Shown: positions 46,252-54,536 of the stretch, piece after piece | Layout: the number at the start of each line of letters is the position of its first letter | Position numbering within the stretch: position 1 is the first letter of the stretch | Assembly: GCF_009498455.1 (NCBI RefSeq) | Contig: NZ_CP045644.1 | Location: 6,017,001 to 6,081,000, forward strand | Direction: 5' to 3' | Source: Variovorax paradoxus | GTDB taxonomy: Bacteria > Pseudomonadota > Gammaproteobacteria > Burkholderiales > Burkholderiaceae_C | DNA: 64,000 nt | Translations under genes and position numbers: made by a program | The notes under the pieces: generated by a model | What the model was told of the DNA's origin: nothing | Database searches by the model: none | Seen by the model: only the letters and a program-made list of their open reading frames with translations

Positions 46252-49200
46252 ATGACCACCACCGTATCGCCGATCGATTCGATCCCCGCAGCCGCCGAAA
46301 GCGGTGCTCCCGTGGTGCTTGCGCAGGCCAGCGTCACGCCCCTGGGCCCCGTCGGATCGGGCGCCGCCATGGCCGCGCCTGCCGCGCCGACCAGCCTGGG
46401 CACGCTGTCCAATGCCACGCCCGGCACGGTCGTCATGCGCGACGGATTTCGCATGCCGGTGGACGGCAACCAGAACCTCATTGCAGGCGACCGCGTGATC
46501 GTGCCCGACGGCGGGCAGGCCAACGTGCTCTTCCCTGGCTCGGCCACCAACAAGGCGCCGCTGGCCGGCGTGTTCGCGAGCGGCACCGACGCCACCATCA
46601 CCTCGACCAAGCTGTCCAGCGGCCTGGAGCAGGTGAATGTCGACGTGGCCGCGGGCAACCTCGATGTCACCTCGCCCGACAGCGACGCGGAAGCCGCAGC
46701 ACTCGCCGTCAGCAAGAAGACCGCGGCCGGCAGCGGCATCGGCCTGGGCGAATTCGCACTCGGCGCACTGGGCGCCATCGGCCTGGGCGCGGCGCTGGGC
46801 GGAGGGGGCGGCAGTGACGGCGGTGGGTTCCCCCTGTTCCTCTCGGGCGTCGGCGACGGTGACGCGGACGCCGACTCGGATGCCGATGCAGACGCCGATT
46901 CGGACTCGGATGCCGATGCGGACGCCGATGCCGATTCGGACGCGGACGCCGATGCCGATGCCGATGCCGATGCCGATGCGGACGCGGACGCGGACGCGGA
47001 CGCGGATGCGGATGCAGATGCAGATGCCGATGGCGACCACCTGCTCGATCCGGGCGACGGCCTTGCCGGCCAACTGGTCGAGGCCATCGACAAAGCGATC
47101 GGCCTGGGCGGCGGTGCGTCCGGTTCGTCGGGCACGCTGGCCTCGCTGATGCCCGTGGCCGATGGTCTCACCGACCTGGTCGACGACCTGCTCTCGCCGG
47201 TCACCGGCGAGGAGTTCACGGCCGACGACCCAAATGAATTCGAGCCCGTGGACAACGTGGTCGAAGACGTTGCCATTCACGTGGGCGGCGTGCTGACCCC
47301 CGTGGTCGACGGCGTGCTCGGCGAAGGCCTGACCGACGCCCTCGTCGGCTCGCTGATCGGCCAGGTCGACTACCTGACCGACGCACTGGGCAACGTGCTC
47401 GAGAACGTGCTGGGCGGCGAAGGCCTGCTCGGCGGCCTCACTGCGCCTCTGGGCCTGGACGGACTGGTGGACGACCTGCTCGGCACCGACGGCGTCGTCG
47501 GGCAGGTGCTCGAAGGACTGCTGGGCGAAGGCAGCCTGCTGGGCAGCGTGCTCGGAGAAGACGGCTTGATCGCGCAACTGCTGGGTGAAGACGGCCTGCT
47601 GGGCGGCGTCCTCGGCGATGACGGTTTGCTGGGTGGCGTCCTCGGCGGCGACGGCGGCCTGCTCGGCGGCGTGCTGGGTGACGACGGCTTGCTCGGTGGC
47701 GTCCTCGGCGGCGAAGGCGGATTGCTGGGTGGCGTGCTGGGTGACGACGGCTTGCTCGGTGGCGTGCTCGGCGGCGAAGGCGGCTTGCTGGGCGGCGTGC
47801 TGGGTGACGACGGCTTGCTCGGTGGCGTGCTCGGCGGCGAAGGCGGCTTGCTGAGCGGCGTCCTGGGTGACGACGGCTTGCTCGGTGGCGTGCTCGGCGG
47901 CGAAGGCGGCTTGCTGGGCGGCGTGCTGGGTGACGACGGCTTGCTCGGCGGCTTGCTCGGCGGAGAGGGCGGCCTGCTCGGGGGAGTCCTGGGCGACGAC
48001 GGCCTGGTCAACGGCCTCCTCGGCGACGAAGGCATCCTGGGCGGTGTGCTCGGCGGCGACGGCGCACTGTCCGGCCTGCTCGGCAGCGAAGGCCTCACCG
48101 GCGGACTGCTCGGCTGCGACGGGCTCGTCGACAACCTGCTCGGTCCTGACGGCGCCGTCGGCTCTCTGCTGAACGCAACCCCGCTGGCCGGCCTGCTCGG
48201 CGGCGAGGGCGGTCTGCTCAGTGGCGTGCTGGGCGACGACGGACTCCTGGGCGGCGTGCTCGGCGACGACGGCCTGCTCGGTGGTGTCCTGGGCGACGAC
48301 GGCATCCTCGGTGCCGAAGGCCCCGTCGGCGGCTTGCTGAATGGCGTTCTCGGCGGCGACGGTGATGGCCTGCTGGGCGGGTTGCTCGGTGGCGAGGGTG
48401 GACTGCTGGGCGGCGTCCTCGGCGGTGAAGGCGGCCTGCTCGGCGGCGTGCTGGGTGACGACGGCCTCCTGGGCGGTCTCCTTGGCACCGAAGACGGTCT
48501 GCTTGGCGGCCTGCTCGGCGATGAAGGCCTCTTGGGCAGCCTGCTCGGCGGCGGCGATGGCGGTTTGCTTGGTGGCGTGCTGGGTGACGACGGCCTTCTG
48601 GGCGGCGTCCTCGGCGGGGACGGTGGTCTGCTCGGCGGCGTGCTGGGTGATGACGGCCTGCTGGGTGGCGTCCTCGGCGGTGACGGTGGACTGCTCGGCG
48701 GCGTGCTGGGTGAAGACGGCCTCCTGGGCGGCGTCCTCGGCGGTGACGGTGGACTGCTCGGCGGCGTGCTGGGTGATGACGGCCTCCTGGGCGGCGTCCT
48801 CGGTGGCGACGGTGGCTTGCTTGGCGGCGTGCTCGGTGAAGACGGCCTGCTGGGCGGCGTCCTCGGCGGGGACGAAGGCGGCCTCCTTGGCGGCGTGCTC
48901 GGTGAAGACGGCCTGCTGGGCGGCGTCCTCGGCGGCGACGAAGGCGGTCTCCTTGGCGGCGTGCTCGGCGAAGACGGTCTGCTGGGCGGTGTCCTCGGCG
49001 GCGGCGAAGGCGGCTTGCTTGGCGGCATCGTCGGCGAAGACGGCCTCGTGGGCAGCCTGCTCGGCGGGCTGCTGGGCGGCTCGGGTCCGGCCGCGGCCAT
49101 CCTCGAGCCGGTCTCGTCGGTGCTCGACCATGCCGTCGAACCCGTCGTGGCCGAAGCGACGCAGGCCGCATCCGGCGCCACGGCGCCTGCGAGCGACATC

Positions 49201-49368
49201 CTGGCTGGCGCAGGCGCAGGGGTCGCCCCGGTGGTCGCAGAGGTGGTGCACACCGTCGAACACGTGGTGTGCGAGGTCGTGGCCCCGATCACCAGCCTGC
49301 TCGATCAGGGCACCGGCGGCTCCACGCTGGCGCCCGTGACGAACATCCTGCACGGCCTGCTGGGCTGA
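46252..49368 (+). CDS. Giant Asp-Ala/Gly-Leu repeat surface protein (BapA/LapA-like N-terminus)
   Basis: 1038 residues with a superb AGGAGG site. Residues 50-150 resemble the prefix or retention modules of LapA/BapA adhesins ([36 protein letters not shown]), then a Gly-Ala hydrophobic segment ([21 protein letters not shown]). Residues 204-260 are alternating Asp and Ala or Ser, and about 440-940 are Gly-Leu-Leu-Gly-Gly-Val-Leu-Gly repeats with acidic DD, GD or GE pairs. The tail (about 945-1038) is Ala/Val-rich. There is no Sec signal, so export by type I secretion is possible but no T1SS genes are nearby. Function unknown; fibre or matrix protein is an inference. Confidence 0.88.
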   Translation: MTTTVSPIDSIPAAAESGAPVVLAQASVTPLGPVGSGAAMAAPAAPTSLGTLSNATPGTVVMRDGFRMPVDGNQNLIAGDRVIVPDGGQANVLFPGSATNKAPLAGVFASGTDATITSTKLSSGLEQVNVDVAAGNLDVTSPDSDAEAAALAVSKKTAAGSGIGLGEFALGALGAIGLGAALGGGGGSDGGGFPLFLSGVGDGDADADSDADADADSDSDADADADADSDADADADADADADADADADADADADADADADGDHLLDPGDGLAGQLVEAIDKAIGLGGGASGSSGTLASLMPVADGLTDLVDDLLSPVTGEEFTADDPNEFEPVDNVVEDVAIHVGGVLTPVVDGVLGEGLTDALVGSLIGQVDYLTDALGNVLENVLGGEGLLGGLTAPLGLDGLVDDLLGTDGVVGQVLEGLLGEGSLLGSVLGEDGLIAQLLGEDGLLGGVLGDDGLLGGVLGGDGGLLGGVLGDDGLLGGVLGGEGGLLGGVLGDDGLLGGVLGGEGGLLGGVLGDDGLLGGVLGGEGGLLSGVLGDDGLLGGVLGGEGGLLGGVLGDDGLLGGLLGGEGGLLGGVLGDDGLVNGLLGDEGILGGVLGGDGALSGLLGSEGLTGGLLGCDGLVDNLLGPDGAVGSLLNATPLAGLLGGEGGLLSGVLGDDGLLGGVLGDDGLLGGVLGDDGILGAEGPVGGLLNGVLGGDGDGLLGGLLGGEGGLLGGVLGGEGGLLGGVLGDDGLLGGLLGTEDGLLGGLLGDEGLLGSLLGGGDGGLLGGVLGDDGLLGGVLGGDGGLLGGVLGDDGLLGGVLGGDGGLLGGVLGEDGLLGGVLGGDGGLLGGVLGDDGLLGGVLGGDGGLLGGVLGEDGLLGGVLGGDEGGLLGGVLGEDGLLGGVLGGDEGGLLGGVLGEDGLLGGVLGGGEGGLLGGIVGEDGLVGSLLGGLLGGSGPAAAILEPVSSVLDHAVEPVVAEATQAASGATAPASDILAGAGAGVAPVVAEVVHTVEHVVCEVVAPITSLLDQGTGGSTLAPVTNILHGLLG
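46861..47031 (+). repeat. Asp-Ala dipeptide tract (6-bp GAYGCN units)
   Basis: 57 codons alternate Asp with Ala, or occasionally Ser. Third bases vary (GAC/GAT, GCC/GCG/GCA), so the protein pattern and not the DNA alone is maintained. Length changes by 6-bp steps would stay in frame. Confidence 0.95.
47575..49080 (+). repeat. 63-bp periodic coding repeats (21-residue double units)
   Basis: The protein alternates 10-residue [10 protein letters not shown] and 11-residue [11 protein letters not shown] (or GDG) units. GTGACGACGG recurs at 47678, 47741 and 47804, exactly 63 bp apart. Degenerate units fill 48000-48400, and near-identical units return from 48540 to 49000, so copies have been homogenised in two blocks. 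Confidence 0.93.
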
Positions 49369-49376
49369 TCGAAGGC

Positions 49377-49416
49377 GGGAGGGGCCGGCAACGGCGCCCT
49401 CCCCTTTGTTCCTTTT
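49377..49416 (+). terminator. Terminator after the giant repeat protein gene
   Basis: GGGAGGGGCCG and CGGCGCCCTCCC form a strong stem around GCAA, followed by CTTTGTTCCTTTT. It begins 9 bp past the stop codon. Confidence 0.78.
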
Positions 49417-49423
49417 CACGCAC

Positions 49424-49465
49424 GCGAAGGCGCAGCGCACCGGCCCCGGTGCGCTGCGCCTTCGC
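49424..49465. repeat. Perfect 20-bp-arm GC hairpin
   Basis: Arms 49424-49443 and 49446-49465 are exact reverse complements (GCGAAGGCGCAG...CTGCGCCTTCGC) around CC. It has no U-run and directly follows the terminator. It lies 66-107 bp before the RlmN-like gene. Confidence 0.9.
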
Positions 49466-49530
49466 ACGCCCGCCGTGCACAATCGGCGCTCCCGAGCCCT
49501 GAACCCTGAGCCCCTCTGCCCGCGCCGCGC

Positions 49531-50574
49531 ATGCGAATCCACGAACTGAAACGACGACTCCGCGAGGCCGGGGCCGGCCCGAGCCACGAGCAGCGCGTCC
49601 TGCGGCTGTGGTCGCATGCACTGCCACGCAACAGCGGCCGGCGCCTGCCGGGCACATTCTTTCCGTCGTCGCTGATGGAGGCCCTGCCGGGCATCGAAGC
49701 CGATCTCGCGGGCCTGGCGCGCATCCATGCGATTCATCCCGGCGCCGACGGCTCCGAGCGACTGCTCGTTGCGCTCGCTGACGGCCAGACCGTCGAAAGC
49801 GTGCTGCTGCCGCGCGACGGGCTGTGCGTCTCGTCGCAGGTCGGTTGCGCGGTCGGCTGCCAGTTCTGCATGACCGGGCGCGACGGCCTGCTGCGGCAGG
49901 TCGAAAGCGCCGAGATCATTGCGCAGGTCGCACTCGCCCGCCTGCGCCGGCCGGTGCGCAAGGTGGTGTTCATGGGCATGGGCGAGCCGGCCCACAACCT
50001 GGACAACGTGATCGAGGCCATCGAGCTGCTCGGCACGGTCGGCAACATCGGCCACAAGAACCTGGTGTTCTCGACCGTCGGCGACGCGCGCGTGTTCGAG
50101 CGCCTGCTGCAGGCGCGCGTGCGGCCCGCGCTGGCGCTCTCGCTGCACACGACCGATGCGGCGCTGCGCCGCAAGCTGCTTCCGCGCGCGCCGAACCTGA
50201 CGCCCGAAGCCCTCATCGACGCGGGCGAACACTACGCCCGCACCACCGGCTACCCCATCCAGTACCAGTGGACGTTGCTCGAGGGCGTGAACGACGGGCC
50301 TGAAGAAATCGAAGGCATCGTGCGGCTGCTCTCCGGCAAGTACGGCGTGCTGAACATGATCCCGTTCAACACCGTGGAGGGCGTGGACTTCGGCCGCCCG
50401 TCGCGCGAGCGTTGCGAGCAGATGGCGCGCACGCTGCACGAGCGCGGCATCCTGACCAAGCTGCGCTACTCGGCCGGCCAGGATGTCGACGGCGGCTGCG
50501 GCCAGCTGCGGGCGCGCGCCGCCGAGGTGCGGGTGACCGTGCCGATTCGCCGCGCCGACGACCGCGTCAGCTGA
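49531..50574 (+). CDS. RlmN-like radical SAM RNA methyltransferase
   Basis: 347 residues. The radical SAM triad is Cys106-x3-Cys110-x2-Cys113 (VGCAVGCQFCMTGRDG), KVVFMGMGEPAHN binds SAM, and STVGDARVFERL and LSLHTTDAALRRKLLP follow. The methyl-carrying Cys would be Cys323 in DGGCGQLRAR. RlmN makes 2-methyladenosine at 23S rRNA A2503 and in tRNA. At 347 residues it is shorter than E. coli RlmN (384), mostly in the N-terminal domain, so it may be a second, divergent copy. Its end overlaps the convergent hydrolase by 8 bp. Confidence 0.87.
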   Translation: MRIHELKRRLREAGAGPSHEQRVLRLWSHALPRNSGRRLPGTFFPSSLMEALPGIEADLAGLARIHAIHPGADGSERLLVALADGQTVESVLLPRDGLCVSSQVGCAVGCQFCMTGRDGLLRQVESAEIIAQVALARLRRPVRKVVFMGMGEPAHNLDNVIEAIELLGTVGNIGHKNLVFSTVGDARVFERLLQARVRPALALSLHTTDAALRRKLLPRAPNLTPEALIDAGEHYARTTGYPIQYQWTLLEGVNDGPEEIEGIVRLLSGKYGVLNMIPFNTVEGVDFGRPSRERCEQMARTLHERGILTKLRYSAGQDVDGGCGQLRARAAEVRVTVPIRRADDRVS

Positions 50575-51319
50575 GCGACGCCACCCAGTCCCACACCGCG
50601 TCGGGCGCCTCGACCATCACGTTGTGGCCGTGCGGGCCAAGGTCGCGTGCTTCGGGGTCGAGCGAGCGGGTCTGCGCGAGAGTGACCAGCGCATCGTGGC
50701 GGCCCTGGCCGAGGTGAACCGGGCAACGCGCCAATCCGACCAGTTCGGAGAGCGGCGGCTTGCCCACGGCATTGGCACGCGGGTCCATGGCTAGGCGCCA
50801 TCCCTCGGCATCGTGCGCAACGCCGCGCGCGACAACGGGCGACGCCGCCTCGACGATCCCCGCCAGGCCGGAAACCTTCAGGTAGCGGTCCCGCGCCTCT
50901 TCTTCGGTCGCGAAACGCTTGGCGGGCTGCGTCGCCAGTGCTTCCATGCGGCGGACCTCTTCATCGCTCCATGCGACCTTTATGCCGGCCGCGAACACCG
51001 CGTGCGGCGCGACGCCGAACCACCCGCTCGCAAGCGCAAGACCGATCACACCGCCCAATGAATGTCCGAGCACCACGAGCCGGCCTTCGGGCTGCAGATG
51101 CGGCAGCACCGCACGCGCCACGGTGGCGGCGTGCTGGCCGATGGCATACGAAGCCTGCCGGTCGGATGCACCGTGCCCGGGCAGGTCGAGCGCCAACCAG
51201 CGGCCGCACCATCGCACTCCCGCCGCGCCGCACAGCGGCGACCACACCGCGCCCGTCGCGCCCATGCCGTGCAGCAGCACCAGCAGGTCCGGGCCTTCGC
51301 CGCCTTGTTCCGTGTACAT
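50567..51319 (-). CDS. Alpha/beta-fold hydrolase
   Basis: 250 residues from ATG 51319. LLVLLHGMGATGAVWSPL is the oxyanion-hole region, VVLGHSLGGVIGLAL carries the nucleophile Ser, and RHDALV and GPHGHNVMVEAP supply the acid and His. The substrate is unknown; family choices are esters, lactones or C-C cleavage products. The open frame runs upstream past the start, but the part before MYTEQGGEG is not conserved-looking. Confidence 0.85.
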   Translation of the reverse strand: MYTEQGGEGPDLLVLLHGMGATGAVWSPLCGAAGVRWCGRWLALDLPGHGASDRQASYAIGQHAATVARAVLPHLQPEGRLVVLGHSLGGVIGLALASGWFGVAPHAVFAAGIKVAWSDEEVRRMEALATQPAKRFATEEEARDRYLKVSGLAGIVEAASPVVARGVAHDAEGWRLAMDPRANAVGKPPLSELVGLARCPVHLGQGRHDALVTLAQTRSLDPEARDLGPHGHNVMVEAPDAVWDWVASLS

Positions 51320-51567
51320 GTCCGTTGTCTCCAGGCACTTTCGATGGCGCGAGAATACCCGTCGCCGCCTCGAAACGGGCCTGATCGGCGCGCCCCGCCG
51401 CCAGTCAACGCGGGGCCTTGTCCGGCCCCGTTTGCGCGGAATGGCTGACGCGCCGTACCCTGTGGCCCGGGGCATGCTTGACGTTTTTCCGCGCCTCTCA
51501 CCCGCCCTCTCAACCGCCGCTTCTTTTCCCTTCTCCTCCAAAGGCTTTCGCCGCCCCTCAAGAACAC

Positions 51568-53166
51568 ATGCTTGATCGCCGATCCTTCCTCGCCGCCGGC
51601 AGTGCCGCCGCCGCACTCGCCGCCCTGGGACTGCCCGAAGAGGCGCTGGCCGCCAACGGCCTGCAACTGAGCCAGCCGGCGCCCTTCTCTTTCGACGCGC
51701 TCGTCGCGCAGGCCAAGCGCCTCGCCGCCCGCCCCTACAACGCCGGCGCGCCGCTGGCGCCGCAGGTGCTGGAACGCATCGACTACGACGCGCACGGCAA
51801 GATCCGCTTCGACCCTGCCAACGCCCTCTTCCGCGACGGGCCCGGCGCGTTTCCGGTCACCTTCTTTCACCTCGGCCGCTTCTTCCAGACCCCCGTGCGC
51901 ATGCACGTGCTGGAGACCGCCGGCGGCGACAGCTTTGCGCGCGAGGTGCTCTACAGCCCTTCGTACTTTTCGATGCCCACCGACAGCCCCGCGCGCTCGC
52001 TGCCCGAAGGCGCCGGCTTCGCAGGCTTTCGCCTGCAGGAAAGCCGCCTGGGCGACCAGGGCAAGCTCGACTGGCAGAAGAACGACTGGGTCGCCTTTCT
52101 CGGCGCTTCGTACTTCCGCGCCATCGGCGAGCTCTACCAGTACGGCCTGTCGGCGCGCGGCATCGCGGTCGACGTCGCGGTGCCCGACAAGCCCGAGGAG
52201 TTTCCGAACTTCACGCGCTTCTATTTCGAAACGCCCGCCGCGGGCAACACCACCTCGATGACCGTCTATGCGCTGCTCGAAGGGCCGAGCGTCACGGGTG
52301 TGTTCAAGTTCATCATGCAGCGCGGCAAGGCCGTGATCATGGACATCGACGCGCGCGTGTTCCTGCGCCGCGACGTGTCGCGCCTGGGCCTGGTGCCGCT
52401 CACGTCGATGTACTGGTACTCGGAAACCATCAAGCCCACCGCCATCGACTGGCGTCCCGAGGTGCACGACTCCGACGGCCTGGCGATCTGGAACGGCGCG
52501 GGCGAGCGCATCTGGCGACCGCTCAACAACCCCACGCAAACGCGCGCCTCCGCCTTCGCCGACACGAAGCCGCGCGGCTTCGGCCTGCTGCAGCGCGACC
52601 GCAGCTTCGACCACTACCAGGACGGCGTCAACTACGAGAAGCGCCCGAGCCTGTGGATCGAACCGCTGGGCGACTGGGGCGAGGGCTCCGTGCAGCTCAT
52701 CGAGATCCCGACCGACGACGAAATTCACGACAACACCGTCGCTTTCTGGGTGCCCAAGGCCGACGCCAAGGCCGGCTCGAGCTACAGCCTGCAATACCGG
52801 CTGCACTGGACCGACCAGGAGCCCTTTCCGTCACCGCTCGCACGCTGCGTGGCCACCCGCATCGGTCGCGGCGGCCAGCCGGGCCAGCCGCGTCCGCAAG
52901 GCGTGCGCAAGTTCATGGTGGAGTTCATCGGGCAACCGCTCACCACGGTGCCCTTCGGCGTGAAACCCCAACTGGTTCTCACCGCGCCGCGCGGCAAGTT
53001 CTCCTACGTCTTCGCCGAGGCCGTACCCAACGGCGTGCCGGGCCACTGGCGCGCCCAGTTCGACTTCACGCCCGAAGGCACGGAGCCGATCGACATGCGG
53101 CTGTATCTGAAGAACGGGGACCAGACGTTGACGGAGACCTGGCTGTACCAATACCAGCCGGGGTGA
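51568..53166 (+). CDS. opgD: Periplasmic glucan biosynthesis protein, OpgD type
   Basis: 532 residues. A twin-arginine signal (DRRSFLAAGSAAAALAALG) fits Tat-exported OpgD; the paralogue OpgG uses Sec. Body motifs are FSFDALVAQAKRLAARPY, YDAHGKIRFDPANALF, PTSMYWYSETIKPTAIDWRPEVHDSDGLAIWNGAGERIWRPL and GWGEGSVQLIEIPTDDEIHDN-like segments. OpgG/OpgD shape osmoregulated periplasmic glucans. OpgH is not in the window. The ATG at 51568 was chosen because the Tat motif begins right there. Confidence 0.93.
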   Translation: MLDRRSFLAAGSAAAALAALGLPEEALAANGLQLSQPAPFSFDALVAQAKRLAARPYNAGAPLAPQVLERIDYDAHGKIRFDPANALFRDGPGAFPVTFFHLGRFFQTPVRMHVLETAGGDSFAREVLYSPSYFSMPTDSPARSLPEGAGFAGFRLQESRLGDQGKLDWQKNDWVAFLGASYFRAIGELYQYGLSARGIAVDVAVPDKPEEFPNFTRFYFETPAAGNTTSMTVYALLEGPSVTGVFKFIMQRGKAVIMDIDARVFLRRDVSRLGLVPLTSMYWYSETIKPTAIDWRPEVHDSDGLAIWNGAGERIWRPLNNPTQTRASAFADTKPRGFGLLQRDRSFDHYQDGVNYEKRPSLWIEPLGDWGEGSVQLIEIPTDDEIHDNTVAFWVPKADAKAGSSYSLQYRLHWTDQEPFPSPLARCVATRIGRGGQPGQPRPQGVRKFMVEFIGQPLTTVPFGVKPQLVLTAPRGKFSYVFAEAVPNGVPGHWRAQFDFTPEGTEPIDMRLYLKNGDQTLTETWLYQYQPG

Positions 53167-53198
53167 GCGGAAGCGGCGGCATCTCGCTTGCAGCAGCC

Positions 53199-53693
53199 TC
53201 AGTTGATTCGCGCGTGGGTCAGTTGCATGTCCTCGAACTGACTGCCCGTGAAGTCGACCTGCTCGCCCTGCAGGCCCGTCGCACTCACCTGTGTGCCTCT
53301 GCAGTCGAGCAACTTCAAACGCGACCACTGGCTCGCATCGAAATTCAATGCGGTCCAGTTGCACCCGGTGAAAGTGCAATCGCTGAGCGTGCTGGCCTTC
53401 AACTGCGACGCGCTGAAAGTGCAGTCGACGAAGGTGCATCCGCTGATCGCGATGCGCTGCATGTCGCACTGGCTGAAGGAGCAACCGCTGAACTGGCATG
53501 CGGTCCAGACGGCGTTATGAAAAGTGGTCGATGTGAAGCTGCTGCCGTTGAAGGCGCTGGACGAGAAGGTGATCAGGTTGAGGTCGAGGCCGGCGTAGGC
53601 ATTGCCGTCGCTCTGGCCAGAAAGACCCGCCGGCGCACCGCCTGCGCCTTTTCGCCATTTGTCGTGGTCATCGATGATTTGTTTAGCGCTCAT
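53199..53693 (-). CDS. Pentapeptide-repeat protein
   Basis: 164 residues. After a short charged start (AKQIIDDHDKWRKGAGG) come A/S-x-F/L/C-x-x repeats from about residue 30 (NLITFSSSAFNGSSFTSTTFHNAVWTACQFSGCSFSQCDM), a right-handed quadrilateral beta helix. Central residues are often Phe, Cys and Trp. Proteins of this kind can mimic DNA or act in secretion modules. The start overlaps the preceding 41-codon gene by 11 bp. Some similar genes sit near type VI secretion effectors, but none is visible here. Confidence 0.82.
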   Translation of the reverse strand: MSAKQIIDDHDKWRKGAGGAPAGLSGQSDGNAYAGLDLNLITFSSSAFNGSSFTSTTFHNAVWTACQFSGCSFSQCDMQRIAISGCTFVDCTFSASQLKASTLSDCTFTGCNWTALNFDASQWSRLKLLDCRGTQVSATGLQGEQVDFTGSQFEDMQLTHARIN

Positions 53694-53808
53694 GGTGCAC
53701 CTCGACAAATGCGATTGCACATGAGAGCACCGGGCGGCCCGGGAACAGCAGCGAGGCGGTGCTGTTGATTTGAAGCGTGCGCGTTGGCGCAGCAATGAAT
53801 GCGGACAT
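53683..53808 (-). CDS. Short ORF with strong ribosome binding site
   Basis: 41 residues (MSAFIAAPTRTLQINSTASL...VHHER), unrecognised. GGGAGGAAT lies 4 nt before the ATG. It overlaps the pentapeptide gene start by 11 bp, so it may be a leader peptide that couples translation, or the remnant of a longer gene. Confidence 0.5.
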   Translation of the reverse strand: MSAFIAAPTRTLQINSTASLLFPGRPVLSCAIAFVEVHHER

Positions 53809-53978
53809 GTATTCCTCCCAGAAACCGCTCCTGTGGATCAGGAGTTGGGCGGCGGATTGTGGGAGGCCCATGCGCGCAAAAACGCGAGGAAAGAATCGGG
53901 CAACTATTGCGAAGCGGGCAGCGTGATGGACTGCACGCACCGCTCATTGCCCAGGCCGGCTCCAACCGGTCGCGATCG

Positions 53979-54389
53979 TTATTTCTTCGTGACGGACACC
54001 AGCTCGACCTCGAAATTCAGCGTCGCATTCGGCGGAATCACACCGCCCGCGCCGCGCGCGCCATAGGCAATCGACGGCGGGCACGTCAGCTTGGCCTTGC
54101 CGCCCGGCTTCATCTTCTGCACGCCTTCGGTCCAGCACGGGATCACGCCGTTGAGCGGGAACTCGGTGGGTTCACCGCGCTTGTACGAGCTGTCGAACTC
54201 CTTGCCGCTGTCGGGGAAGGTGCCGCGGTAGTGCACCTTGACCACGTCGGTGGCGGCGGGCGATGCGCCGGTGCCTTCCTTGAGCGACTGGTAGATCAGG
54301 CCGCTGGGCGTGGTCACGGCGGCGGATTGCGCAAAGGCGGCGGGGATGGCAAAGACGGACACGAGCGCAGCACAGACAAATGACTTCAC
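53979..54389 (-). CDS. Exported FKBP-type peptidyl-prolyl isomerase
   Basis: 136 residues from the GTG at 54389 with GAGGTG upstream. A signal peptide (VKSFVCAALVSVFAIPAAFAQ) precedes a full FKBP domain: VKVHYRGTFPDSGKEFDSSYKRGEPTEFPLNGVIPCWTEGVQKMKPGGKAKLTCPPSIAYG and GGVIPPNATLNFEVELV. It folds proteins in the periplasm. It is FkpA-like but lacks the N-terminal dimerisation domain, so it is a single-domain form. Confidence 0.9.
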   Translation of the reverse strand: MKSFVCAALVSVFAIPAAFAQSAAVTTPSGLIYQSLKEGTGASPAATDVVKVHYRGTFPDSGKEFDSSYKRGEPTEFPLNGVIPCWTEGVQKMKPGGKAKLTCPPSIAYGARGAGGVIPPNATLNFEVELVSVTKK

Positions 54390-54536
54390 GAAACACCTCG
54401 GTGGTTGAAAGAAGAAAGAAGAGCTGCCGATTATGGACAGCCCCCGTGAAGCCGCCTGTACGCCGATGTATCCGATGGAACGGCCCTTGCTTTGGGACAG
54501 ACGCACTGTCACCATCCACAAAGAGAGGAAGCCCCC

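Noticed and set aside
47575..49080. CRISPR-like array
   Set aside because: The 63-bp repeats are contiguous coding units with no unique spacers.
47575..49080. RTX calcium-binding nonapeptides
   Set aside because: The units lack the GGxGxDxUx pattern; the acidic residues sit in DD/GE/GD pairs at 10-11 residue spacing.
46228..50439. Open frame of 1403 codons on the minus strand across the repeat protein
   Set aside because: It is the reverse reading of the repeats and of the rlmN-like gene, with no ribosome binding site and no motif.
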